Shown: positions 1 to 8,326 of the stretch, one piece after another
Layout: each line of letters begins with the position of its first letter
Position numbering within the stretch: position 1 is the stretch's first letter
Origin: an uncultured Clostridia bacterium
GTDB taxonomy: Bacteria > Bacillota > Clostridia > Monoglobales > Monoglobaceae
DNA length: 64,000 nt
Assembly (NCBI GenBank): GCA_934454115.1
Contig: CAKSFQ010000009.1
Coordinates: 1-64,000 of the forward strand
Reading direction: 5' to 3'
Notes under the pieces: generated by a model
What the model was told of the DNA's origin: nothing
What the model saw: the letters and a program-made list of their open reading frames with translations, nothing else
Databases searched by the model: none
Program-made: the position numbers and the translations under genes

Positions 1-686
1 CCGGCGACCGGGACGCAAGAGAGCAGCTGATTGCCCAAAATACGGGATTGGTACATAGTGTTGTTAAGCGTTTTATCGGCCGCGGCCAGGAAACGGAGGA
101 TCTGTTTCAGGTCGGCTGCATCGGTCTGATTAAGGCCGTCCAAAAGTTTGATTTACGCTTTGGCGTTAAATTTTCCACCTATGCCGTGCCGATGATTATG
201 GGCGAGATCAAACGGTTTATCCGCGATGACGGAATGATAAAGGTCAGCCGAAGCCTGAAAGAAACTGCGGCCAAGGCCATGGCGGTCAAAGAAAAGCTCA
301 CTAAAAAAAACGGCGAAGAGCCGACGCTTGGCTGCATTGCAGAAGCGCTTGGCATCAGCCCGGCGGAGCTTTCTGTCGCCATGGAGGCCGGCATCCGTCC
401 CGAATCGCTCTACGCCGTCACGGACGACGGCAGCCGCGAGAACCGGCCGCTGATCGAACGGCTGGAAGAAAAAACCGACTATGAAAGCGTCGTTGTTGAT
501 AAGCTGACGCTGGCGCAGCTTTTATCAGAATTCAGTCCGCGTGATCAGACCATTATTAAGATGCGCTATTTTAATCAAAAGACACAGTCCCAGATCGCCA
601 AAATGCTTGGGATTTCGCAGGTGCAGGTCTCCCGGATCGAAAAAAAACTGCTTTTAAAGATGCGCTCCAGCCTTACCGGCTCCTAG
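1..686 (+). CDS. sigF: Sporulation RNA polymerase sigma factor, SigF-like (5' end outside window)
   Basis: Sigma-70 family factor that directs early forespore transcription. The frame is open to the left edge, and the codons before the first TTG at 48 read as sigma region 2 (GDRDAREQLIAQN), so the true start lies upstream and this is a 3' fragment. Visible in order are region 2 (DLFQVGCIGLIKAVQKFD, then KFSTYAVPMIMGEIKRFIRDDG), region 3, and a C-terminal region 4 helix-turn-helix (TQSQIAKMLGISQVQVSRIEKK). The phrase RFIRDDGxxKVSRSLKE is closer to SigF than to SigG as I remember them; SigG is the alternative. The spoIIAA-spoIIAB genes that usually precede sigF would be outside the window. Confidence 0.8.
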   Translation, partial: GDRDAREQLIAQNTGLVHSVVKRFIGRGQETEDLFQVGCIGLIKAVQKFDLRFGVKFSTYAVPMIMGEIKRFIRDDGMIKVSRSLKETAAKAMAVKEKLTKKNGEEPTLGCIAEALGISPAELSVAMEAGIRPESLYAVTDDGSRENRPLIERLEEKTDYESVVVDKLTLAQLLSEFSPRDQTIIKMRYFNQKTQSQIAKMLGISQVQVSRIEKKLLLKMRSSLTGS

Positions 687-740
687 CCGAAACAGCGTAA
701 TTTCGGTTTCGATTTCGAGAGGACGGATTCCGCTTTCGCC
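684..740 (+). repeat. Degenerate copy of an intergenic repeat (family member 0)
   Basis: Starting at the sigma-factor stop codon, the text TAGCCGAAA...CGATTT...GGATTCCGCTTTCGC follows the same order of words as the left part of the element at 19714-19983 (TAGCCGAAA...CCCCGATTTT...GGATTTCCGCTTTCGC). The match is interrupted, so this is at best a decayed fragment. The rest of the gap up to 916 shows no gene. Confidence 0.35.
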
Positions 741-916
741 GAACATCAGCTTCCGTCCGTAAAATACAATTTTTACAACCCTCGTCGTCCCTTTCCCCCA
801 AAAATCTTACCCGATTTCTGGGAGCTCCTATGTTTGCCGCAGTTCTCGGCGCACGACTCGGTCAGCGATGAAATCAAAATAACATTTTTCGTGAGACAGG
901 GCTTATCGTCACGCTC

Positions 917-942
917 AAAGCTGCCTGTTCGGGCAGCTTTTT
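917..942. terminator. Hairpin terminator between convergent genes
   Basis: A 9-bp perfect stem (AAAGCTGCC/GGCAGCTTT) with a 6-nt loop, followed by TTTTT on the plus strand and a shorter T run on the minus strand. It sits just past the stop of the minus-strand VIT gene and downstream of the plus-strand sigma gene, so it can end both transcripts. Confidence 0.7.
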
Positions 943-944
943 GA

Positions 945-2894
945 TTACAAATCCAGTATAAGCAGCATGGCCGCCGCGCGGACGCTGTTTTTCTCCAACA
1001 ATTCGCGCAGCAGGGTACGCCTTGCCGGCATTCTCTGCCGCAGCGCGGACAGAGAAAACGGCTCCTTCTTCCATGCAAAAAACGCCTGTTTCCAGAATCC
1101 GTCCGGTGCGGTGCGCAAATATATCTCGGCTTCTTTGACCACATACTCCGATGCAGCAGCCCGTGACTGTGCCTGCATTGCCAGTACGGCAAGCGCCGTC
1201 TCCTCTGCTCTTTCGGTTTCATTCCCGCAGGGGCTGCATATCGCGCCGTCAGTACGAATGCCCCTTAACAGAGCTTGCCGGCAAATACTGCGTAAGGTCT
1301 CCCTTGGCAGCGTTGCGATTCGTTCATCTCCCTCACAGAAGACAGATTTTTTCCCGAATACCGCCTCCATTCCATCCGATATCGCCGTGCAAAACGGCAC
1401 GGCGATTCCCCCATTGCCATCTCGATCCGGCAGCACCAGCGCCATTTCATCATTCAAAATATGATAATCTGTTCCCAGCTTTTCCAGTTCCCGTTTCATT
1501 GCCCGCAGCGAGGGACCCTCGGTTTTTTGCAGCAGCTTGTTGATCTGCCGGCTCTTTTCCGCCGCATAAAGCTGTCCGGCTGCCGGAAAGGACTCGTGCA
1601 CCTCGTTTTGGCTTTCCACGTTTTCTACCGGCGCACCGCCGCAAAAAATTTCAAACTGCTGCGGCACATCGCCGGTATAGGTAACAAAGATATCCCGATA
1701 CCCGTCCGCAGCAAAGCTTGTCCCCTCTGCCATAAAAAGCTCATGCACCGTCCCGTTACAAGAACAAACCGTCTCACCGGCGCCGTCATCATAAAGGGAT
1801 GCAAGCAAATCCGCAAGATCTTTTTCTCTTTTTTGGGTAATCCAGATATATCGTCCCGGCTCCCTGGCTTTCCAGTACGTGCCAAGCGGCGAAACATTCC
1901 CGGCGCCCGTGATAAAAAGATGCAGCGGACAGACCGGAGAAATCCCATCGAGAACTTGCTCCGGATAGAGGATCGACGCCCCCGATACTAAAACGGAAAG
2001 CGTCTTTGCGCTCTGGGCGGCCAACGCCTTTTCCAGTGTTTCACGCAAACTTCCGCCTGTTTTTTGCGTCTGAAGCCACGCAAAGGCCATAAGCTCTTCG
2101 TTTGGGATGCAGGGCATATCCTCCCCGGTTGCCCAAAGCTCTGCCGGCATATCCTTTGGCAGCAGCAAGAATAAGTCGTAGAACAGTTTTTTCACTCTCT
2201 GCACGGTTTTCAGTTCCATACCGCCGCTGAGATCCAGGATAAGCTGTACCTTGTCCTTATCCCGGCTTTGGTAACGCTGTCTGTCATGGGAAAACAACCG
2301 AAAATACCCCATGCCGCCGCGCATTTCATCCCAAACGTAGCCGACCGATCCGGAATTTTTTATCTCAAATTCCAATACGATATCGCGCTGCGCATGCTCA
2401 AAAAACTCCAGCTGCCGATCGGCTCGATAGGGCACACGGCTTTCTACCCCGTCCAGGGTAAGCGATACCGTCACCGGACAGACATTTTGTTCCACGGGAT
2501 GAAGCAGCGGCAGCCATAGCCCGAAAGGCAAAACCAGTGTGCATACATCCTTGTTCTGCGGCAGGCGCAGCAGATAGGAAAGAACCACCGTACAGCTCTC
2601 TCCCGGCGCAAGCCCCTCCCAGGAAAGCGCATAAATCCCCGACCTTAACCGGGTCAGGCAATAGCCGCAATCCCGGTATACGCTGCTTGCCGCCGTAATG
2701 ATCTCGGAGCGCAGCAGCGTCTTTGCCCCCGTCAAAAGCTGCATCTCCGTAATCACCGCCCCCTCCGGCAGCGGAAAGTAATAACGGAGCGATACACTCT
2801 CCCCTCCGGGGTTTGTAAAATCATAGCGCACCGTAAGCGCGGCATATGCCGGCCGAATCTGACCGGTTATCTCTATATTTTTTAAAAAATTCAT
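945..2894 (-). CDS. VIT-domain protein with a degenerate von Willebrand A-like domain
   Basis: About 649 residues. The start is ATG at 2894, preceded by GGTGGAG; a longer frame to 2963 runs through a hairpin and is unlikely. Residues 1-130 resemble the VIT (vault/inter-alpha-trypsin) domain: a beta-rich opening, the block RYYFPLPEGAVITEMQL, then an SYLLRLPQN-like strand. From about residue 215 comes a VWA-like segment (VQLILDLSGGM) in which the metal site reads DLSGG instead of DxSxS, so metal binding is doubtful. The last third is helical and unassigned. No signal peptide or membrane segment is visible, so it is probably cytoplasmic. VIT-VWA proteins generally act in protein interaction; no specific role can be given. 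It lies between two sporulation sigma genes, but its own promoter resembles sigma-A. Confidence 0.7.
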   Translation of the reverse strand: MNFLKNIEITGQIRPAYAALTVRYDFTNPGGESVSLRYYFPLPEGAVITEMQLLTGAKTLLRSEIITAASSVYRDCGYCLTRLRSGIYALSWEGLAPGESCTVVLSYLLRLPQNKDVCTLVLPFGLWLPLLHPVEQNVCPVTVSLTLDGVESRVPYRADRQLEFFEHAQRDIVLEFEIKNSGSVGYVWDEMRGGMGYFRLFSHDRQRYQSRDKDKVQLILDLSGGMELKTVQRVKKLFYDLFLLLPKDMPAELWATGEDMPCIPNEELMAFAWLQTQKTGGSLRETLEKALAAQSAKTLSVLVSGASILYPEQVLDGISPVCPLHLFITGAGNVSPLGTYWKAREPGRYIWITQKREKDLADLLASLYDDGAGETVCSCNGTVHELFMAEGTSFAADGYRDIFVTYTGDVPQQFEIFCGGAPVENVESQNEVHESFPAAGQLYAAEKSRQINKLLQKTEGPSLRAMKRELEKLGTDYHILNDEMALVLPDRDGNGGIAVPFCTAISDGMEAVFGKKSVFCEGDERIATLPRETLRSICRQALLRGIRTDGAICSPCGNETERAEETALAVLAMQAQSRAAASEYVVKEAEIYLRTAPDGFWKQAFFAWKKEPFSLSALRQRMPARRTLLRELLEKNSVRAAAMLLILDL

Positions 2895-2922
2895 ACTTCT
2901 CCACCCATCCACAATCCGTCTT

Positions 2923-2969
2923 TGCAGGATAAAGCCGCCCTGTCCGGCGGCTTTATCCTGCATTTTTTT
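2923..2969 (+). terminator. Perfect 17-bp hairpin with plus-strand T-tract in the VIT gene leader
   Basis: Arms 2923-2939 and 2946-2962 pair perfectly around a 6-nt loop and are followed by seven T on the plus strand. No plus-strand gene lies between 687 and this point. Read on the minus strand, it is a stable hairpin in the 5' leader of the VIT gene with no U-tract. It may stop antisense transcription or protect the leader. Confidence 0.65.
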
Positions 2970-2995
2970 GTTTTACCAAAAGCTCCGATATTATC

Positions 2996-3024
2996 AGTAT
3001 ATCATAAATACCACCATCATTCAA
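2996..3024 (-). promoter_or_regulatory. Probable promoter of the VIT gene
   Basis: On the minus strand, TTGAAT (3024-3019), a 17-bp spacer, then TATACT (3001-2996). The start site would fall near 2989, giving a leader of about 95 nt that includes the 17-bp hairpin. Confidence 0.55.
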
Positions 3025-3123
3025 TCTTTTATGCTGACAATCTATAAATCGCCTTTTAGGATTCATAGATGACTGCCGCTAACAAGCGATGATTGCAAAA
3101 AAGGCTCCATGTTATGTGATCAT

Positions 3124-3148
3124 AAAATCCGCCATGCCAACGGATTTT
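3124..3148 (-). terminator. Weak hairpin after sigK
   Basis: AAAATCCG and CGGATTTT pair around a 9-nt loop immediately after the sigK stop codon. The T residues lie mostly within the stem, so termination strength is uncertain. Confidence 0.45.
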
Positions 3149-3847
3149 TTATGTTACCTCATCCTCACAAATTCCTTTACGCAGTTTATTGACTGCCTTT
3201 TTTTCGATTCGCGATACATAAGACCGCGAGATATGCAGCCGCTTTGCGATTTCACGCTGGGGCATGGAATGCCCGTCAATCAGACCGTAGCGCAAAATAA
3301 TGACTTCCTGCTCTCTGGGGTCTAATTCGCTGCGGATATTTTGATAGAGCCGCCGCACTTCGATACCGGTGTTGATTTCGTCAAAGATGTCCGCATCGTC
3401 ACTGTGCAGCACATCGATCAGCATGATCTGATTTCCCTCTTTATCGGTTCCGATGGTCTCGCTGAGTGACACATCACCCTGTTCTTTCTTTTTTGACCGA
3501 AGCAGCATTAAAATTTCGTTTTCCACGCACCGCGCCGCATAAGTCGCAAGCCGGGTTCCCTTGGACGGATTAAAGCTGGAAATCCCCTTAATCAGACCAA
3601 TGGTGCCGATCGATATCAGATCCTCATGATCCCGTACGCTGCCGGAATATTTTTTAACGATATGCGCCACCAGTCTGAGGTTGTGTTCAATCAAAATATT
3701 GCGTGCCTCCATGTCACCCTCTTGACTACGCAACAGATACTTCTGCTCCTCTTTGGGTTCAAGCGGCTTTGGAAAAGAATTCCCGTTTGCGATATAGGAA
3801 AGCAGCAGGGTTACAGAGTGCAGGCATTGCAGCAGCAGTTGCAGCAT
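3149..3847 (-). CDS. sigK: Sporulation sigma factor SigK, intact with pro-sequence
   Basis: Late mother-cell sigma factor, 232 residues. The N-terminal 20 or so residues are hydrophobic (LLLQCLHSVTLLLSYI) and match the pro-sequence that SpoIVFB removes in the Bacillus SigK family. Region 2 follows (NILIEHNLRLVAHIVKKY, then DLISIGTIGLIKGISSFNP, TRLATYAARCVENEILM), and region 4 ends in REIAKRLHISRSYVSRIEKKA. The reading frame is continuous, so no skin-type element interrupts it here. The start is supported by GAAAGGGG upstream of the ATG. Whether processing by SpoIVFB operates in this organism is inference. Confidence 0.93.
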   Translation of the reverse strand: MLQLLLQCLHSVTLLLSYIANGNSFPKPLEPKEEQKYLLRSQEGDMEARNILIEHNLRLVAHIVKKYSGSVRDHEDLISIGTIGLIKGISSFNPSKGTRLATYAARCVENEILMLLRSKKKEQGDVSLSETIGTDKEGNQIMLIDVLHSDDADIFDEINTGIEVRRLYQNIRSELDPREQEVIILRYGLIDGHSMPQREIAKRLHISRSYVSRIEKKAVNKLRKGICEDEVT

Positions 3848-4038
3848 GGCAAAGTCCCCTTTCGGATAAAGATTATGCTATACTATCCTTATGCATGGTT
3901 CGCTGCACAATTGCAAGTCCCGCCTTTCTGTTTTAAAATCTCTGCATGGGTTTCAACGCTTCCCCTTGTTAGCGCAACATCTTCCTTGTGATATCATTCA
4001 GAAAGATCCCTCCCAATGCCGACAAGACGATTGATATA

Positions 4039-4078
4039 AAAAATAACTGCCTGCCCTCAGGGGGAAGCAGTTATTTTT
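4039..4078. terminator. Bidirectional terminator after the uxa operon
   Basis: A 12-bp stem (AAAAATAACTGC/GCAGTTATTTTT) around a 16-nt loop, A-rich on one side and T-rich on the other. It lies 20 bp past the uxaC stop on the minus strand. The rest of the 3848-4098 gap holds the sigK upstream region and no gene. Confidence 0.8.
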
Positions 4079-4098
4079 CAATTCTGCCGGTCAACGCG

Positions 4099-5472
4099 TC
4101 AGTCTAAAAATCCAAAATACCGCTCTGCGTTATCGTAGCAAATCCCCTCAACAATGGTTTTCAGCATTGCGTCATCGTTTGGATATTCTCCCTTTTCCAC
4201 CCAGGAACCGATCAGATTACATAAAATCCGCCGGAAGTATTCATGGCGCGGATAGGACACAAAGCTGCGCGAGTCGGTCAGCATTCCCACAAAACGGCTG
4301 AGCAGACCAAGGTTTGCCAGTGCGCGCATCTGCGACTCCATGCCGTCTCTCTGGTCGTTAAACCACCAGCCGGAGCCGAACTGAATCTTACCCGGTGTGG
4401 GCGCCTTTTGAAAGTTGCCGAGCATGGTACCCAACACATAATTGTCCTTGGGATTTAAGGTATAAAGGATCGTCTTTGGCAGGGCGTCTTTGCGTTCCAA
4501 TGCGTCCATAAACAGCGCCAGCGGCTTTGCAATCGACAAATCGTTGATCGAATCATAGCCGGTATCGGCGCCCAGCGCCTGATACATTTTTTGATTATTA
4601 TTCCGCATTGCGCCGATATGCAGCTGCATCGTCCAGCCCAGCGCCTCGTACTTTTCAGCACATGCCGAGATAACGGCCGTTTTAAAACAGTCGACCTCCT
4701 CTTTGGTAATCGTCTCACCGCGCATCGCCTTTTCAAACACCTTAGACGGATCGCCCGTTGCGTACGGAATCACGTCCAATGCGTGATCGGACAGGCGGCA
4801 GCCGTTTTGCTGAAAATAGCCGATCCTATCCTGCAAGGTCGCAATCAGCGCTTCATAAGAAGAAACGCCCAGCGTTCTCATATAGGGTACAAACGTCTCT
4901 AGGTCCACGTTAACCGCCTTATCCGGGCGGAAGGTCGGCAAAACCCTGACCGGGAAGCCCTCGGCCTTTAATTTTTGGTGATAGCAAAGCGTATCCGCCG
5001 GGTCGTCCGTGGTACAAATCACCTTTACATTCGAACGCAGAATCAGATTTCTTGCACTAAATTCCTCTTTGGCAAGCAGCGTATTGCAGCGGTTCCAAAT
5101 CATTTCTGCCGTATCGGGACACAATACCTCGTCAATGTCAAAATAACGCTTCAGCTCCAGATGCGTCCAATGGTACAGCGGATTGCCGAGCAGGTAGGGC
5201 ATGGTCTCCGCCCACTTTTGGAACTTTTCCCGATCCGGCGCGTCCCCGGTGATGTATCGCTCGTCGATGCCGTTAGAGCGCATGGCACGCCATTTATAAT
5301 GATCACCGCCCAAAAAGAGCTCGGTTATATTCCGAAACTGATGATCCTCGGCAATGGTTTTCGGATCCAAATGACAGTGGTAGTCAATAATCGGCATCTT
5401 CTCCGCGTAATCGTGAAACAACCGCCGTCCCGTCTCGTTTCCCAGCATAAAATCGTCGTGGATAAAACTCAT
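4099..5472 (-). CDS. uxaC: Uronate isomerase (glucuronate/galacturonate isomerase)
   Basis: Converts D-glucuronate to D-fructuronate or D-galacturonate to D-tagaturonate, the entry step of hexuronate catabolism in the cytoplasm. The protein has 457 residues, close to the usual length. It shows the metal-binding start of the amidohydrolase-fold family (PIIDYHCHLDPKTIAEDHQF) and the later block QLHIGAMRNNN. The start codon overlaps the uxaA stop by 4 nt (ATGA), so translation is probably coupled. It is the last gene of uxaB-uxaA-uxaC, before a strong terminator. With tagaturonate reductase and altronate dehydratase in the operon, galacturonate is the best-supported substrate. Confidence 0.95.
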   Translation of the reverse strand: MSFIHDDFMLGNETGRRLFHDYAEKMPIIDYHCHLDPKTIAEDHQFRNITELFLGGDHYKWRAMRSNGIDERYITGDAPDREKFQKWAETMPYLLGNPLYHWTHLELKRYFDIDEVLCPDTAEMIWNRCNTLLAKEEFSARNLILRSNVKVICTTDDPADTLCYHQKLKAEGFPVRVLPTFRPDKAVNVDLETFVPYMRTLGVSSYEALIATLQDRIGYFQQNGCRLSDHALDVIPYATGDPSKVFEKAMRGETITKEEVDCFKTAVISACAEKYEALGWTMQLHIGAMRNNNQKMYQALGADTGYDSINDLSIAKPLALFMDALERKDALPKTILYTLNPKDNYVLGTMLGNFQKAPTPGKIQFGSGWWFNDQRDGMESQMRALANLGLLSRFVGMLTDSRSFVSYPRHEYFRRILCNLIGSWVEKGEYPNDDAMLKTIVEGICYDNAERYFGFLD

Positions 5473-6851
5473 AGTGTAACACCATCCTTAAATATAGAAA
5501 TTTCACGGTAACCGTGTTCTTCGTTTTTGGTCGGCCTGCCGGAGGCAACCGCCATACAGAAATCAAAAAATTCCTGTGCGGTGAGGTCCATTGTTTTGCC
5601 TTCGGTCAACACGCCGGCGTTAAAGTCGATCCAGCCCTTCTTCCGCGCTGCAAGCACGGAGTTTGTTGCGACCTTTACTGTCGGAACCGGCGCGCCGACC
5701 GGCGTACCGCGGCCGGTAGTAAAGAGAATCATATGCGCCCCGGCCGCCGTCAGGTTGGTAATCGCCACAATATCGTTACCGGGCCCGTTTAAAAGGTTCA
5801 GTCCCGGCTTTTTAAGCGTATCACCATAATCTAAGACGTCCACCACCTTTGAGGTTCCGCCCTTTTGCACGCAGCCAAGGGATTTTTCCTCCAGCGTGGT
5901 GATACCGCCGGCCTTATTGCCCGGCGACGGGTTTTCATAAATCACCTGATGATGCCGCGTAAAATAGTCCTTAAAATTGTTAATCAGCGCCACTGTTTTT
6001 TGAAAAGTCGCCTCGGTCTCGCAGCGTTCCATCAGCAGCGTTTCGGCGCCGAACATCTCCGGGACCTCGGTTAAAACGCTGGTTCCGCCATGGGCGATCA
6101 GCATGTCCGAAAACCGCCCCACCAAAGGATTTGCCGTGATGCCGCTCAGCCCATCGCTGCCGCCGCACTTTAACCCGACCTTTAACTCGGAAATCGGAAT
6201 TGGTACCCGCTCAAAATGCTTGGCATAGTCCGCCAGCGCCTTGACATATTCCACGCCCGTCCCGATTTCGTCCTCGACCTCCTGCGCATTAAGGAATTTG
6301 ACTCGGTTTTCGTCCCAGGAACCCAGCGCCTTTTTCATCTCGGCAAGGTTATTATTTTCGCAGCCAAGCCCCAAAACCAGGACACCGCCGGCATTGGGAT
6401 GCCGAATCAGGCCGCACAGAATTTTTTGAGTAACGCTCTGGTCGTCGCCCAGCTGCGAACAGCCGAACGGATGCGAAAAGGTCAGGGCACCGGTCTTTTC
6501 GGCAATTGCCTGGGCGACCCGATTGACACAGCCCACCGTCGGCACAATCCAGATATCGTTGCGGATACCGACCTGACCGTCCGGACGGCAATATCCCATA
6601 AATGTCCCTCCGAAAACGGGCGCAAGTTCCTTCCATTTCGGCCGGTACGTATAGCTCAGCTTTTCACTTAAATTGGTTTTCAGGTTATGCGAATGTACCA
6701 ATTCGCCCGTTTTAATATCCGCAGTTGCGTGACCGATCGGAAAACCGTATTTGATGACGTTTTCGCCCTTTTTGATATCGCATACCGCATGCTTATGTCC
6801 GGTCTGCAGCTCCACCGCAACATTATCCAGCGGAGAAATCCGATCACGCAT
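5469..6851 (-). CDS. uxaA: Altronate dehydratase with a shortened SAF domain
   Basis: Dehydrates D-altronate to 2-keto-3-deoxygluconate. The body aligns closely with E. coli UxaA as remembered: the HPFGCSQLGDD, LGLGCENN, CGGSDGLSGITANP, ENPSPGNKAGGITTLEEKSLGC and STGRGTP-like (TTGRGTP) blocks are all present, with conserved cysteines expected to bind the iron cofactor. The N-terminal SAF domain is short: SPLDNVAVEL runs directly into TGHKHAVCDIKKGENVIKYG, whereas the E. coli protein has about 30 more residues between these points. Total length is 460 against about 495. The frame is open through the junction, so this is a clean in-frame deletion and not a frameshift. The start overlaps the uxaB stop by 8 nt. 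Confidence 0.93.
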   Translation of the reverse strand: MRDRISPLDNVAVELQTGHKHAVCDIKKGENVIKYGFPIGHATADIKTGELVHSHNLKTNLSEKLSYTYRPKWKELAPVFGGTFMGYCRPDGQVGIRNDIWIVPTVGCVNRVAQAIAEKTGALTFSHPFGCSQLGDDQSVTQKILCGLIRHPNAGGVLVLGLGCENNNLAEMKKALGSWDENRVKFLNAQEVEDEIGTGVEYVKALADYAKHFERVPIPISELKVGLKCGGSDGLSGITANPLVGRFSDMLIAHGGTSVLTEVPEMFGAETLLMERCETEATFQKTVALINNFKDYFTRHHQVIYENPSPGNKAGGITTLEEKSLGCVQKGGTSKVVDVLDYGDTLKKPGLNLLNGPGNDIVAITNLTAAGAHMILFTTGRGTPVGAPVPTVKVATNSVLAARKKGWIDFNAGVLTEGKTMDLTAQEFFDFCMAVASGRPTKNEEHGYREISIFKDGVTL

Positions 6852-8154
6852 ACGGTTTCACCTCGCTTACCAAAAAGGACAGATCCTGTCCCCACAGGGA
6901 GTCGTTTGCCAGGGCTTCTTCCACCGTGGCGGTTTTTAAAAATGCCATCACCTTTGGATCGTCGTTTGCCATATCGGTACGGTAAAAGCGCAGCAGTGCA
7001 CCGAATGCCTCCATCAGCGTTTTCGGTGCGGTCTGATACCGCTCGATATAGGTCAAAATCGAAGGAAGCACACGCACCTTAAACTTGCTGACCGAATTGA
7101 GCGCGATGGAGGACAGGTAATGCTTGATAAACGGATTGGCGAACCGCTCCAGGACATCGTCCGCATAGGCGCACAGTTCCTGTTTTGGTAAATCCAGCGT
7201 TGGGATAATCTCGTCAAAAATACAGCGTTTCATATAGGCCAGCATATCGGGATCGTCCACGCAGGATTTTACGGTGTCAAAGCCCTTTAACATCGCATAG
7301 GGAACCAGCGAGGTATGCGCACCGTTCAAAATCCGCACCTTGCGGGTTCGATATTTGCTGAGCGCGTCCTTCGTCCAGACAACGTTCAGTCCGGCCTTGT
7401 CAAACGGCAGCTCCTCCGAAAGCTTTGCATCTCCCTCGATTACCCAAAGATGGAACACCTCGGAAGTATTGAGCATATGATCCTCATAGCCAAGCTCGAT
7501 GGCCTCATCCCTCGGATAACCGGTCACAATCCGATCCACCAGGGTATTATAAAACGAGTTTTCATTTTGAATCCAGGAAACAAAGTCATCGCCAAGCTCC
7601 CAGTCCTTCGCATATTGCAGCACGATTTCCAAAAGCCGCTGCCCGTTTTTCTCAATCAGTTCGCAGGGAACGATGCAAAAGCCGCCAAGCCCTGCCAAAT
7701 AGCGCTCATAGAGCAAAACCGTCAGCTTTGCCGGATAGCTTTTGGGCGGTGTGTCGGTGATGCGATCCTCCGGAACATAGGCGATACCGGCCTCGGTCGT
7801 ATTGGAAAAGATAAAGCGAAAATCCGGGTTTTTCGCCAGCGCACGGTAGCTTTCAAAGTCCTCGTACGGCTTGACGCAGCGCGAGATACAATCCACAACA
7901 TCCTTGCGGACAACCGGTTCTTTATTTTCCAGGCCGCGCATCACGTGGGTATAAAGGCAGTCCTGCTGCGACAAAACATCGCACATTCCCTTTTCGATCG
8001 GCTGCACCACAACAACGCTGCCGTTCCACAGACCGCTCTCGTTCAATTTTTGAAGCATCCAGTCAACAAACCCGCGCAGAAATCCACCCTCTCCAAATTG
8101 AATGACCTTTTCCGGGCGGCACGGCTTTTTTACCACTTCTTTGATTGTTTGCAT
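6844..8154 (-). CDS. uxaB: Tagaturonate reductase (altronate oxidoreductase)
   Basis: NADH-dependent reduction of D-tagaturonate to D-altronate, between the UxaC and UxaA steps. It belongs to the long-chain mannitol dehydrogenase family. The N-terminus shows VIQFGEGGFLRGFVDWML, a dinucleotide-binding start typical of UxaB, and the central block NGAHTSLVPYAMLKG is also characteristic. Three in-frame ATGs open the frame (8169, 8160, 8154). AGGGGA lies 6 nt before the third, which I take as the start, giving 436 residues. It is the first gene of the operon, so the promoter lies in the gap shared with the divergent AraC regulator. Confidence 0.93.
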   Translation of the reverse strand: MQTIKEVVKKPCRPEKVIQFGEGGFLRGFVDWMLQKLNESGLWNGSVVVVQPIEKGMCDVLSQQDCLYTHVMRGLENKEPVVRKDVVDCISRCVKPYEDFESYRALAKNPDFRFIFSNTTEAGIAYVPEDRITDTPPKSYPAKLTVLLYERYLAGLGGFCIVPCELIEKNGQRLLEIVLQYAKDWELGDDFVSWIQNENSFYNTLVDRIVTGYPRDEAIELGYEDHMLNTSEVFHLWVIEGDAKLSEELPFDKAGLNVVWTKDALSKYRTRKVRILNGAHTSLVPYAMLKGFDTVKSCVDDPDMLAYMKRCIFDEIIPTLDLPKQELCAYADDVLERFANPFIKHYLSSIALNSVSKFKVRVLPSILTYIERYQTAPKTLMEAFGALLRFYRTDMANDDPKVMAFLKTATVEEALANDSLWGQDLSFLVSEVKPYA

Positions 8155-8186
8155 ATCCATTCCCCTCATCGTATGATAATTTTATT

Positions 8187-8201
8187 GTAACCTAATGTTA
8201 C
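8187..8201. promoter_or_regulatory. Candidate operator GTAAC-N5-GTTAC
   Basis: A perfect 5-bp inverted repeat with a 5-bp centre, just downstream of the likely -10 element of the uxa operon and 33 bp before the uxaB start codon. The position would suit a repressor. No regulator can be assigned to it from sequence. Confidence 0.35.
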
Positions 8202-8217
8202 TCGTTTCTTGCTTTTC

Positions 8218-8223
8218 ATTATA
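8218..8223 (-). promoter_or_regulatory. Likely -10 element of the uxa operon
   Basis: TATAAT on the minus strand, with no good -35 hexamer at 16-19 bp (the upstream text is a run of A). A weak -35 would fit activation by the divergent AraC-family gene. On the plus strand, TACAAT at 8300-8305 could be the -10 of that regulator, again with a poor -35. The rest of the gap is T-rich. Confidence 0.4.
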
Positions 8224-8326
8224 AAAAACACCAACATTTATTTTTTGTCTTTTTTTTACTTTTTTTTGAAAAACTATTCTTTTTTTGTCCTGTTTGTGAT
8301 ACAATACTTCCAAGGAGGTGTCAAAG

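Noticed and set aside
1..686. Assignment of the first gene as SigG
   Set aside because: The RFIRDDG-KVSRSLKE text looks closer to SigF, though only a search with the complete protein would settle it.
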